Made by a program: the position numbers and the translations under genes
Shown here: one piece after another, positions 1 through 7,889 of the stretch
Layout of the letters: every line of letters starts with the position of its first letter
Numbering within the stretch: position 1 is the stretch's first letter
Notes under the pieces: generated by a model
The model's database searches: none
Told to the model about the DNA's origin: nothing
Seen by the model: only the letters and a program-made list of their open reading frames with translations
DNA from: JBPRGG01 sp051418075
GTDB lineage: Bacteria > Bacteroidota > Bacteroidia > Cytophagales > Cyclobacteriaceae
Assembly: GCA_051418075.1 (NCBI GenBank)
Contig: JBPRGG010000072.1
Coordinates: 1 to 64,000, forward strand
Direction of reading: 5' to 3'
Length of the DNA stretch: 64,000 bases

Positions 1-1743
1 CCTCAGGGTGAAAAAATCAAAAGCTCCTGGGCTGAAAATATAAATCCTGACCAGGTTTGGCAGGAATATCCCCGACCCATAATGGAAAGAAAAGAATGGT
101 TGAACCTGAATGGCCTGTGGCAATATGCCATTCTACCTGCAGGCCAGGCAAAACCAAATGAATTTGATGGAAACATTCTGGTTCCATTTGCAGTGGAATC
201 CAGCCTTTCCGGAGTCCAGAAAAGGGTGGGAAAAGACCATGAATTGTGGTACAGCAGATCCTTTTCGCTGCCACAGTCCTGGAAAAACAAAAAGGTATTA
301 TTGCATTTCGGTGGAGTGGACTGGAAAACAGATGTTTGGATCAATGATGTTCTAATAGGCAATCATGAAGGTGGTTATGACCCTTTTTGGTTTAATATCA
401 GTCCTTACCTTAAGTCGGGAGAACAGGAACTGGTAGTCCGGGTTTGGGATCCTTCAGATAAAGGGCCACAACCCAGAGGTAAGCAGGTAAAAGATCCAAG
501 AGGCATATGGTACACTCCGGTAACTGGTATTTGGCAGACGGTGTGGTTAGAGCCGGTACCAGACGAACATATAGCGCATTTAAAAATTACACCCGATATA
601 GATCACAACAAAGTGAAGGTGGAAGTAGAAGCCAAAGCCAATCAGGCTGAAATGGTGGAAGTTCAGGTACTGGAGAATGGAAAAGTTGTAGGTCAGGCCA
701 GATCCGCTTTGCATATGCCCGTAGAGGTTATCTTGCCGGAGCCTAAATTATGGAGTCCTGAAACCCCGTTCCTTTATGACTTGAATATTCGCCTGATCAG
801 TGATAATAAAGCCCTTGATCAGGTAAAAAGTTATATGGCCATGCGCAAGATCTCCAGGCAAAGAGATGAACGGGGCATTATCAGGTTGCAGCTTAACAAC
901 CAGGACCTTTTTCATTTTGGACCGCTGGATCAGGGATGGTGGCCTGATGGATTATATACAGCCCCTTCCGATGAAGCCCTGGTTTATGATATTCAAAAAA
1001 CCAAAGATCTGGGATTCAACATGATACGAAAACATGTAAAAGTGGAACCGGCCCGCTGGTACTATCATTGTGATCGCCTGGGAATGCTGGTATGGCAGGA
1101 CATGCCCAGCGGCGATTTTACCAGGGGATGGCAAAACCGGAATTATTTTGAAGGAAATGAATTAGAGCGAAGTCCGGTATCAGAAGCAATTTTCAGGAAG
1201 GAATGGAAAGCCATTATGGACTTTCTTTATTCGTATCCTTCTATCGTAGTCTGGGTGCCGTTTAATGAAGGATGGGGGCAATTTAAAACGGAAGAAATTA
1301 TAGACTGGACCATGCAATACGATCCTTCCCGGTTGATTAATCCTGCCAGTGGAGGAAATCATTTCCAGGTAGGAGATATGCTGGATCTGCATAATTATCC
1401 ACATCCTGAAATGTATTTGTTCGATGGGACCCGGGCCAATGTATTGGGAGAATATGGAGGTATTGGACTGGCCTTAAAAGGACATTTATGGGATGAATCC
1501 AGAAACTGGGGTTACGTACAATTTAAAACTACTGATGAAGTGACCAAAAAATACCTGGATTATGCTGAAGAATTAAAAAAACTAATTCAGGCAGGCTTCT
1601 CAGCTGCTGTTTATACCCAAACCACTGATGTAGAAATTGAAGTTAATGGATTGATGACATATGACCGTAAGGTGATTAAAATGGATCAGGAGGCCATAAG
1701 GAAAGTCAATCAGGAAATATGTGAAAGTCTGAATCAACCTTAG
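1..1743 (+). CDS. Glycoside hydrolase family 2 protein, 5' end cut by window
   Basis: Probably a GH2 beta-glycosidase acting on plant or algal glycan fragments; the substrate cannot be told from sequence. The reading frame is open from base 1, and the codons before the first ATG (82) read like the family's YPRP...RK.W.NLNGLW start, so the gene begins outside the window. Domain order is sugar-binding jelly roll (about codons 20-190), Ig-like domain (190-275) and TIM barrel (290-570). The acid/base Glu is in FNEGWG (visible codon 423), and the likely nucleophile Glu is in GEYGG (codon 484). No accessory C-terminal domain follows, so this is a short GH2. The next gene is convergent. The family call is firm; the specificity is unknown. 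Confidence 0.88.
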   Translation, partial: PQGEKIKSSWAENINPDQVWQEYPRPIMERKEWLNLNGLWQYAILPAGQAKPNEFDGNILVPFAVESSLSGVQKRVGKDHELWYSRSFSLPQSWKNKKVLLHFGGVDWKTDVWINDVLIGNHEGGYDPFWFNISPYLKSGEQELVVRVWDPSDKGPQPRGKQVKDPRGIWYTPVTGIWQTVWLEPVPDEHIAHLKITPDIDHNKVKVEVEAKANQAEMVEVQVLENGKVVGQARSALHMPVEVILPEPKLWSPETPFLYDLNIRLISDNKALDQVKSYMAMRKISRQRDERGIIRLQLNNQDLFHFGPLDQGWWPDGLYTAPSDEALVYDIQKTKDLGFNMIRKHVKVEPARWYYHCDRLGMLVWQDMPSGDFTRGWQNRNYFEGNELERSPVSEAIFRKEWKAIMDFLYSYPSIVVWVPFNEGWGQFKTEEIIDWTMQYDPSRLINPASGGNHFQVGDMLDLHNYPHPEMYLFDGTRANVLGEYGGIGLALKGHLWDESRNWGYVQFKTTDEVTKKYLDYAEELKKLIQAGFSAAVYTQTTDVEIEVNGLMTYDRKVIKMDQEAIRKVNQEICESLNQP

Positions 1744-1789
1744 CTATAGGGGCGAAAAAAGGCAGCAAGAACAATGGTTTGCTGAGGTG

Positions 1790-2458
1790 TCATTTTACAT
1801 TTGAAATGACACACCGGAACTGATCAATAAGTATATTCGCGTTTTCCACCGGATATTCCACGTATTCCTGATCCCACTCTACGCCGATTTTTTCTACCGG
1901 GTGGTCAATGATAGCCTTTACCTGCTCATCAGAAAATGCAACATGATTAGAGAATTTGGTGTAATTCTTTTCATCATATTCTTTGGAAAGGGAATTATCC
2001 AGGAACTCTACTTCCACATCCTGGCTGTCTTTTAGAAATATTTTAAACTCATTGCCCCGGGAAAGCCCTCCTAAAACTTCTTCAGGAGCCCTTGTTTGGA
2101 TTTTCCAGGTAATGAAAGCGGCATAATTTCCACTTATATAGGCACAATTGATATTAGCCTGGGCAAATTCTTCCCATTTTACCCTATCTTCCACAGCTGA
2201 TCTGGTATGAGATACCAACGGTTTACTTTGCATGATCAGCCATTGTTCTTCGGCAAATTGATCTCTTTCGTTCACTCTAAAATCACATCCTGGTGTCTTT
2301 TGTTCCCGGGGTCGGTCCGCGCGGTCATCCAGATTGATCCAGGTACCATCAGGATTTAATTCTATCACTTCCCCTTCTTCTGTAATTACATGTTTTTGCG
2401 CCAGTGCCTGATTTACCACAAAAAATGCCAGGCAGAAATAAAATGTAGATTTCAACAT
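1790..2458 (-). CDS. Secreted protein of unknown function
   Basis: A 222-residue protein that I do not recognise. It begins with a clear Sec signal peptide (hydrophobic stretch, then ALA-Q at about residues 18-21). A short segment follows that resembles the 'GEVIELNPDGTW' motif found near the start of many small Bacteroidota periplasmic proteins. The mature part is acidic and has two cysteines (about residues 58 and 105) plus one near the C terminus. It is transcribed away from the BON genes and converges on the GH2 gene. It is probably periplasmic; no enzymatic motif is visible. Confidence 0.7.
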   Translation of the reverse strand: MLKSTFYFCLAFFVVNQALAQKHVITEEGEVIELNPDGTWINLDDRADRPREQKTPGCDFRVNERDQFAEEQWLIMQSKPLVSHTRSAVEDRVKWEEFAQANINCAYISGNYAAFITWKIQTRAPEEVLGGLSRGNEFKIFLKDSQDVEVEFLDNSLSKEYDEKNYTKFSNHVAFSDEQVKAIIDHPVEKIGVEWDQEYVEYPVENANILIDQFRCVISNVK

Positions 2459-2584
2459 AATTTAAAAAGTTATAAATGATCTGTATAGGCATCAACTTAA
2501 CAACCTCAGGCTGAATAAGTTTAAATGTTAGAAGTTATAAAAGTTTCTTAAAATTTAAAATCTTATATTTTTAAATCATTCGTT

Positions 2585-3250
2585 ATGAAAGATCAGGAGA
2601 AAATAAAGCAGGATATTGTAGATCAATTAGTATGGGACAATCGTCTGGAGGATGTTCAAATAGATGTGGATTATAATGGCACCACTGCCAGGTTATCCGG
2701 AAAGGTACACTCCTACAATGTCCGTCAGGCTGCCGAGGCCGATGCCTTGCAAATTGAAGGGGTGCTTTCGGTTGATAACCAACTGGCAGTAGATGCTTCC
2801 CACCAGATAGATGCTCCAACTGATCAGGAAATTCAAAATCATGTTAAGGATTCCATCTACTGGAATAATCGGATTGATTACTCTAAGATAGATGTTGTAG
2901 TAGAAGATAAAGTAGCTACGTTAGCTGGGTCGGTGGATGCTTTTTGGAAAAAAAACCTGGCTGCAGATCTGGCTTACGGAGTTAATGGTATCCGGAATGT
3001 AAACAATAAATTATCCATTGTTCCTACCCGGGAAAGGAAAGATGAATTGATAGCTAAAGATGTAATGGCAGCCTTATCAAGAAATAATCAGGTAGATGAA
3101 AGCCGTGTCACGGTAAATGTAAATGACGGGCAGATTACCTTGTCTGGTGCAGTAAATACCTGGTCTGAAAATAATGCTGCCTATGAATCTGCATTATATG
3201 CCAAAGGGGTCAGGGATATTAAAAATGATATTCTGGTAAAGCCTGTATAG
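2585..3250 (+). CDS. Triple-BON-domain protein (first of a tandem pair)
   Basis: A 221-residue protein made of three BON modules (about residues 5-70, 78-145 and 150-219). Each has the beta-alpha-beta pattern ending in a hydrophobic GV..V.N.L motif. BON domains, as in OsmY, bind phospholipid or envelope components and are often induced by osmotic or envelope stress. There is no obvious signal peptide, so the location is uncertain and a cytoplasmic or membrane-associated role is possible. It lies 72 bp upstream of a close paralogue on the same strand, so the two probably arose by tandem duplication and may be co-transcribed. Confidence 0.85.
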   Translation: MKDQEKIKQDIVDQLVWDNRLEDVQIDVDYNGTTARLSGKVHSYNVRQAAEADALQIEGVLSVDNQLAVDASHQIDAPTDQEIQNHVKDSIYWNNRIDYSKIDVVVEDKVATLAGSVDAFWKKNLAADLAYGVNGIRNVNNKLSIVPTRERKDELIAKDVMAALSRNNQVDESRVTVNVNDGQITLSGAVNTWSENNAAYESALYAKGVRDIKNDILVKPV

Positions 3251-3322
3251 AAAATCAGGAAAAGACTGGATGATCATAATGATTGATGAACATTTTTTTA
3301 ACCTTAAAACCGAAAGGAGATT

Positions 3323-3988
3323 ATGATGATTAACAATAGTCATATCAAACAAAACATTATTGATCAGCTAAATTGGGATGATCGTGTAGTTGCCTCAGAC
3401 ATTGATGTAGATGTAGATCAGGGAAAAGTAAAACTTCAGGGTGTGGTGCCCACCTTTGATGCCAGATTAGCTGCTGAAGCGGATGCCACTATCATTCCTG
3501 GGGTATCAGAAGTGATTAATGAACTGGAAGTCAGATATTCTTCTGAATCTTTTGCCCCCACCAATGAGGAGATCGCTACCAATATCCGAAAAATTTATCA
3601 ATGGAATTCCCATATTGATGTAAATAGCCTGAGTGTAACAGTGGAAGATGGATTAGTTACTTTAGAAGGCGCTGTGAAATCATACTGGCGTAAAATGCAG
3701 GCAGAAGAATTGGCTCAGTCCGTCAAGGGAGTTATTAAGGTACTCAATAAACTGACAGTAGTTCCTAATAAAGACGTGGTGGATGAAGTAGTGGCCGATG
3801 ATATAGTAAATGCCCTGGACAGGAATCAAAATGTAAAGGTAAATGATATAGATGTAAAAGTACAGGATGGAATAGTTACATTATCCGGACAGGTTTCTGA
3901 TTGGCCAACCAGGCAAAATATATATCGAACCGCACTATATACAAGAGGAGTGGTTGATATTAAGGATCATATAAGTATAAGTTTATAA
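3323..3988 (+). CDS. Triple-BON-domain protein (second of a tandem pair)
   Basis: A 221-residue paralogue of the preceding gene with identical length and the same three-module layout. Shared landmarks include 'QLVWD/QLNWD' near the start, 'AAEADA' in module 1 and 'W(R/K)K' in module 2. A purine-rich AAGGAGA lies about 8 bp before the ATG, one of the better ribosome-binding sites in the window. There is no signal peptide. A strong hairpin follows at 4018-4042, so the pair probably ends as one unit there. The role is inferred from the BON family only: envelope or osmotic stress. Confidence 0.85.
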   Translation: MMINNSHIKQNIIDQLNWDDRVVASDIDVDVDQGKVKLQGVVPTFDARLAAEADATIIPGVSEVINELEVRYSSESFAPTNEEIATNIRKIYQWNSHIDVNSLSVTVEDGLVTLEGAVKSYWRKMQAEELAQSVKGVIKVLNKLTVVPNKDVVDEVVADDIVNALDRNQNVKVNDIDVKVQDGIVTLSGQVSDWPTRQNIYRTALYTRGVVDIKDHISISL

Positions 3989-4017
3989 GCAATTTCAAGT
4001 TAAATTTTGTTTTGATT

Positions 4018-4042
4018 AACCCGAAGGTCTTCTCTTCGGGTT
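4018..4042 (+). terminator. Hairpin terminator after the BON gene pair
   Basis: A perfect 9-bp stem, AACCCGAAG / CTTCGGGTT, with a 7-nt loop ends in a short T stretch. It lies 30 bp past the stop codon of the second BON gene. Confidence 0.75.
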
Positions 4043-4189
4043 TATAGTATTGGGGTTTGAATAATTGAATGCCATTGAGATATTTTCGTGCTTGAAATCA
4101 ATGCTCCTCTCAATGTACATTTTACGGCCTTAGATAAAGCTGTGATAGCGGTCAGGGCCCCGGCATCACATAAATAATATGCATAATAA

Positions 4190-4222
4190 AAAAGCCTGAA
4201 GATAAAATATCCCCAGACTTTT
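4190..4222 (-). terminator. Terminator of the curlin-repeat gene
   Basis: On the minus strand AAAAGTCTG pairs with CAGGCTTTT (one G-U pair) around a 15-nt loop, and a run of T follows. It starts 18 bp after the stop of the curlin-like gene. Confidence 0.65.
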
Positions 4223-4239
4223 CTTATAGCTATACATTT

Positions 4240-5715
4240 TTATCTTTGAATAATGGTGAGTACATTATCAGACCCTGATTGTTGAATAATGGCTTCTTGG
4301 TTTACACCGTACTGAATGATATTTGCAGTATGATTATTTCCATATTGTTCAATCCAGGCCTGGTTGTTTTCACCATACTGTTCTGTCCAGGCTTCATGGC
4401 CTTTACCTTCCTGTACTATGTCAGAATAAAGGTTTGTACCTTCCTGATATTGATAGGAGTCATTAAAGATACCAGCCTGATTTAACAGTGCTTCATTATA
4501 ATCTCCAAATTGTTTCTGGATCCCTTCACTTTGGAACCCTTTGGACTGATAAATGGAAGCATAGTTCTCCATACCTTCCTGCCATTGTCTGGCAGTCATT
4601 GGATCATCAATCTGGCTGATTTCTGCCGTGTTGTTATCTCCTTTTTGGTATTGGTCAGCAATCAGTTCAGATCCTACCTGCTCAGCTATTGCTACATTTC
4701 CATTACCATAAAATTCCTGATTTACAAAGTTACTTTCTCCTTTCTGATAGGAACCCGAGGTATTATTATCTCCCATGGCAAATGAAAAGGTTATGTTTTT
4801 GCTGCCATATTGTTCCAGATAAACCTCATTTTCACTACCATATTGTCCCAGGTGAGCGTCATGCAAAGCGCCTTCCTGCAGAGCTTCGGCTACATTACCA
4901 TAACCTTTTTGTTTGGTATCAGCAAAATTTTCTTCACCCGTCTGGCTGATCCAGGAGGAATTCATTTCACCCCATTGTTTCTGGTAAGCGACATTAGAAT
5001 AGCCATCCTGCCAGATTTCGGCATTATGACCTGAGCCATATTGTTGCTGATCGGCAAAATTTCTTTCTCCGTTCTGACTAATTTTGGCCCAGTGGTTTTC
5101 ACCTTCCTGGAATATGAACATGATGTTCTGGTCACCTTCCTGCCAGGTGTATGCTTCATGATCTGAACCATATTGCTTCACATACATATCACCAAGGGTT
5201 CCGTTTTGATACATTTCGGCAAAATGATCATCACCATATTGCTTGTTTTCCAGGAAATTGGATTCACCATCCTGCCAGCCATAAGATTCACTGCCGGAAC
5301 CTTCCTGATGCTGATAAAAAGCATTCAACATACCATCCTGGTTTGCTTCTGCTATTTGGTCCTGGCCATATTGTTGCTGATCGATGAAATTTTCCTGGCC
5401 TTGCTGATAAGCCTCTAACCACTGATTTTCACCGTCCTGAAATTGATAAATAGTATTGGCTTCACCCATCTGCTCCAGATAAGCTTCATGGTCTTCACCA
5501 TATTGCTTGGTATAATCTACAAGTTCAGAACCATCCTGAAGAAGATTGGCATAATGTCCGGAACCATATTGTTTTAGTTCCAGAAAATTGTTGTTACCGG
5601 TTTGGGATACATCTGCTTCCAATCCTTCACCTTCCTGGCCAATGATCGTTTCCGATTGGCCAAAGGCTAAAGCAGGTACCGCCACTACCGCTAAAAATAG
5701 AAATAGTTTCTTCAT
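4240..5715 (-). CDS. Large curlin-repeat protein, candidate functional amyloid subunit
   Basis: A 491-residue secreted protein. A Sec signal peptide (residues 1-20, ending FGQ) is followed almost entirely by about 42 head-to-tail units of 11 residues, of the form Q-x-G-x-x-(N/H/E)-x-A-x-x-x. I count Q-x-G in 38 of the 42. Two such units equal one curlin repeat (SX5QXGXXNXAX3Q), so this is about 21 repeats against five in E. coli CsgA. The units are rich in Glu, Asp and His (QYGxxH), which is unlike CsgA. The last unit ends QSGSDNVLTIIQR, as in CsgB-like tails. No csgE, csgF or csgG homologue is in the window. An extracellular amyloid fibre is inferred from the repeat family. Confidence 0.82.
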   Translation of the reverse strand: MKKLFLFLAVVAVPALAFGQSETIIGQEGEGLEADVSQTGNNNFLELKQYGSGHYANLLQDGSELVDYTKQYGEDHEAYLEQMGEANTIYQFQDGENQWLEAYQQGQENFIDQQQYGQDQIAEANQDGMLNAFYQHQEGSGSESYGWQDGESNFLENKQYGDDHFAEMYQNGTLGDMYVKQYGSDHEAYTWQEGDQNIMFIFQEGENHWAKISQNGERNFADQQQYGSGHNAEIWQDGYSNVAYQKQWGEMNSSWISQTGEENFADTKQKGYGNVAEALQEGALHDAHLGQYGSENEVYLEQYGSKNITFSFAMGDNNTSGSYQKGESNFVNQEFYGNGNVAIAEQVGSELIADQYQKGDNNTAEISQIDDPMTARQWQEGMENYASIYQSKGFQSEGIQKQFGDYNEALLNQAGIFNDSYQYQEGTNLYSDIVQEGKGHEAWTEQYGENNQAWIEQYGNNHTANIIQYGVNQEAIIQQSGSDNVLTIIQR

Positions 5716-6196
5716 GATTAAATAGATTTTAGGTTAAAAAAAATAAAAGTGTATAGCATAAAAACAATTAAAAAAATGTGCAGCCTGAACAGGCTATCAC
5801 GAATGATCTTACTTTGATAAGACATGCAGATGTTTTTAAGATCGCATATATCTTATGTTATGACTTTATATATTAAGTGATTCAGATAGGTTTTGTTACT
5901 AATAAACGGTAATTTATTTATTCAGATGGATTGTTATTGCTTTGTGCATGGTTTTTTGGCAAAAACAAAATGCATTCTTAGAAAAAAAATAATAAAATGG
6001 TATGTACTATTGATTTTTTTATTATCGGTTTGGCTGAGGTGTCCTAAAAATAAATATTCGGCCATCATCCAACTTTGTCCTGTCCGGAATGGCCTTCATC
6101 AGCAGTCTACTGTCTTCATCATTGGTAAAAAATTTATCTTTTTTTCGTACAAATAGGAGATTCCGGAATGCTTTTGCAAACTAAGTATTAATCTTA
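5716..6196. other. AT-rich intergenic region, 481 bp
   Basis: Holds the upstream region of the curlin-repeat gene, including a perfect inverted repeat (AGCCTG-AA-CAGGCT, 5782-5795) 67 bp before its start codon. An 87-codon plus-strand frame (5893-6156) looks spurious. On the minus strand, roughly 6040-6180 is an open stretch of 52 codons without a start codon whose composition looks protein-like (FAKAFRNLLFV ... IFRTPQPNR), so it may be a relic of a lost gene. No RNA gene was recognised. Confidence 0.5.
5782..5795. promoter_or_regulatory. Inverted repeat upstream of curlin-repeat gene
   Basis: AGCCTG-AA-CAGGCT is a perfect 6-2-6 palindrome 67 bp before the start codon. Its position suits an operator, but no regulator is known and the site could be chance. 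Confidence 0.3.
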
Positions 6197-7246
6197 CTAT
6201 TTTTCCTTTCCGGCTAACTGTCCACAAGCGGCATCTATGTCTTTGCCTCTGCTTTTTCGCACTTTCACGATCAAACCTTTACTTTCCAAATAATTACTGA
6301 ATTCTTCTAACCTATCTTCACCGGTTTTAATAAATGATGCTTCCGCAATGGGATTGTATTCTATTATGTTGATCTTGCAGGGAATGGTTTTGGAAAACTG
6401 GAACAATTCTTCGGCATCTTTTAAAGAATCATTGAAATTGTAAAAAACAATAAACTCAAAAGTGATCTTATTTTTAGTTTTCTGATAAAAATACTGCAGA
6501 GCTTCTTTCAGTGCAGTGAGGCTATTGGTTTCATTGATGGGCATAATCTGGTTCCTTTTATGGTCGTTTGCCGCATGAAGGGATAAAGCCAGGTTGAATT
6601 TGACTTCATCGTCAGCCAGTTTCCTTATCATTTTTGCGATACCTGCGGTGGAAAGGGTGATTCTCTTGGGTGACATGCTCAGGCCCTGAGGTGAGGTGAT
6701 ATGATCGATGGCTTGAATTACATTGGCATAATTCAATAAAGGCTCACCCATACCCATAAATACAATATTAGATAAAGACTGATCATAAAACTTTTCAGCC
6801 TGACGGTTGATTTGCACCACCTGGTCATAAATTTCTCCGGCATCAAGATTTCTTTTCCTTTCAAGGTATCCTGTGGCACAAAACTTACAACTTAATGAAC
6901 ATCCTACCTGAGAGGAAATACAGGCGGTCATTCGGCTATTTGTAGGAATAAGAACTCCTTCTATGATGTTTTTATCGTATAATTTAAAGGTTGATTTTAC
7001 GGTACGATCCTGGCTGACCTGTTCCTGGTCAATTTGAATGGGAAGTATCTGAAAATGATGGTTAAGCCATTCCCTGGTATTCAGAGAAAGGTTGGTCATT
7101 TGATCAAAACTGGTGGCCGATTTGGCCCATAACCATTCATAAACCTGCCTGGCCCTGAATGCTTTTTCTCCCTGAGCCATCAAGGCCTGCTGAATTTGAT
7201 CCAGACTTAATTTTCTGATATCCTTTTTTGTTTCGGTAGCTATCAC
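6197..7246 (-). CDS. rlmN: 23S rRNA (adenine2503-C2)-methyltransferase RlmN
   Basis: A radical-SAM enzyme that methylates A2503 of 23S rRNA and, in several bacteria, A37 of some tRNAs. The 349-residue length is normal. The iron-sulfur cluster cysteines are in CSLSCKFC (C116, C120, C123). The two catalytic cysteines are C109 (in TACISSQ) and C341 (in DAACGQLAG), so the enzyme looks intact. The N-terminal part (LSLDQIQQAL..FRARQVYEWLW) is the family's accessory RNA-binding region. The thioesterase gene lies 46 bp upstream in the same direction and may be co-transcribed. Confidence 0.97.
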   Translation of the reverse strand: MIATETKKDIRKLSLDQIQQALMAQGEKAFRARQVYEWLWAKSATSFDQMTNLSLNTREWLNHHFQILPIQIDQEQVSQDRTVKSTFKLYDKNIIEGVLIPTNSRMTACISSQVGCSLSCKFCATGYLERKRNLDAGEIYDQVVQINRQAEKFYDQSLSNIVFMGMGEPLLNYANVIQAIDHITSPQGLSMSPKRITLSTAGIAKMIRKLADDEVKFNLALSLHAANDHKRNQIMPINETNSLTALKEALQYFYQKTKNKITFEFIVFYNFNDSLKDAEELFQFSKTIPCKINIIEYNPIAEASFIKTGEDRLEEFSNYLESKGLIVKVRKSRGKDIDAACGQLAGKEK

Positions 7247-7292
7247 TAATTAGTATTTTTAAAACTCCAACAATTTTGTTGAGCAAATGATT

Positions 7293-7724
7293 TTATTTTT
7301 TTAATTTATTGAAAAATTCAGATGGGAAAGGAGAAACTTTCCGGTTGGCATAATTGAAACATACGACACCAGTTTTTCCGGCAGCTACTTCTTTCTGATC
7401 TGCCACCCTTATCAAACGGTAAACCACATCGAAACTGACCCGCCTCACATCATAGACACCAACCTGGATCAGGAGTTCATCTCCATAAAATGCCTCTGAT
7501 TTATAGGCTATGGCAGCATCATTCATGATAATCCCCAACCCGTCAATACCGTCTTTTTCATTGGAAACGCCTAATGATTGCAAAAATTGGATCCTGGCTT
7601 CATGCATTAAACCCAACACCCGATCGTTGCCTAAATGTGCCCCATAATTCAGATCTGTCACTCTTATTTTTATATGGGTTTCGAATAAAAAATTTTCCGG
7701 GATAGGAATATCAACTTTTGCCAT
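7293..7724 (-). CDS. Hotdog-fold acyl-CoA thioesterase (4HBT / YbgC-FadM type)
   Basis: A 143-residue single-hotdog protein likely to hydrolyse acyl-CoA or acyl-ACP thioesters in the cytosol. Family landmarks are 'IRVTDLNYGAHLGNDRVLGLMHEAR' in pieces: D-x-N-x-x-x-H-x-x-N near residues 24-33 takes the place of the YbgC D-x-x-x-V-Y-x-x-x-Y segment, followed by the long helix and a C-terminal sheet. A TAnnTTTG box lies just upstream (7736-7743, minus strand), giving a very short leader. It is probably the first gene of a thioesterase-rlmN unit. The substrate is unknown. Confidence 0.8.
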   Translation of the reverse strand: MAKVDIPIPENFLFETHIKIRVTDLNYGAHLGNDRVLGLMHEARIQFLQSLGVSNEKDGIDGLGIIMNDAAIAYKSEAFYGDELLIQVGVYDVRRVSFDVVYRLIRVADQKEVAAGKTGVVCFNYANRKVSPFPSEFFNKLKK

Positions 7725-7735
7725 ACTTTTTTTTA

Positions 7736-7743
7736 CAAAAATA
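7736..7743 (-). promoter_or_regulatory. Candidate -7 box (TATTTTTG) of the thioesterase gene
   Basis: TATTTTTG on the minus strand matches the Bacteroidota TAnnTTTG element and ends 12 bp before the start codon. No clear -33 element was checked off, so the call is weak. Confidence 0.35.
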
Positions 7744-7889
7744 TAAAATGTCTATCACACTTACAGGAATGTGTGAAAAAAAGCACCTGATCCAAACATC
7801 ATCATTTCCTGTTTATTTTTAATTGGTCCTATGTATTACTTCTGTTTTTTTTGTACTTTTATTTTAGAATCCCAAATTAATGATTTTAT

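Noticed and set aside
4240..5715. Regular 33-bp periodicity that could be read as a tandem repeat or CRISPR-like array
   Set aside because: The units are translated without interruption as 11-residue curlin-type units behind a signal peptide, and the DNA copies differ from each other, so it is coding repetition.
5893..6156. 87-codon plus-strand open frame
   Set aside because: It is very AT-rich, lacks a promoter or ribosome-binding site and has no recognisable fold; the opposite strand looks at least as protein-like.
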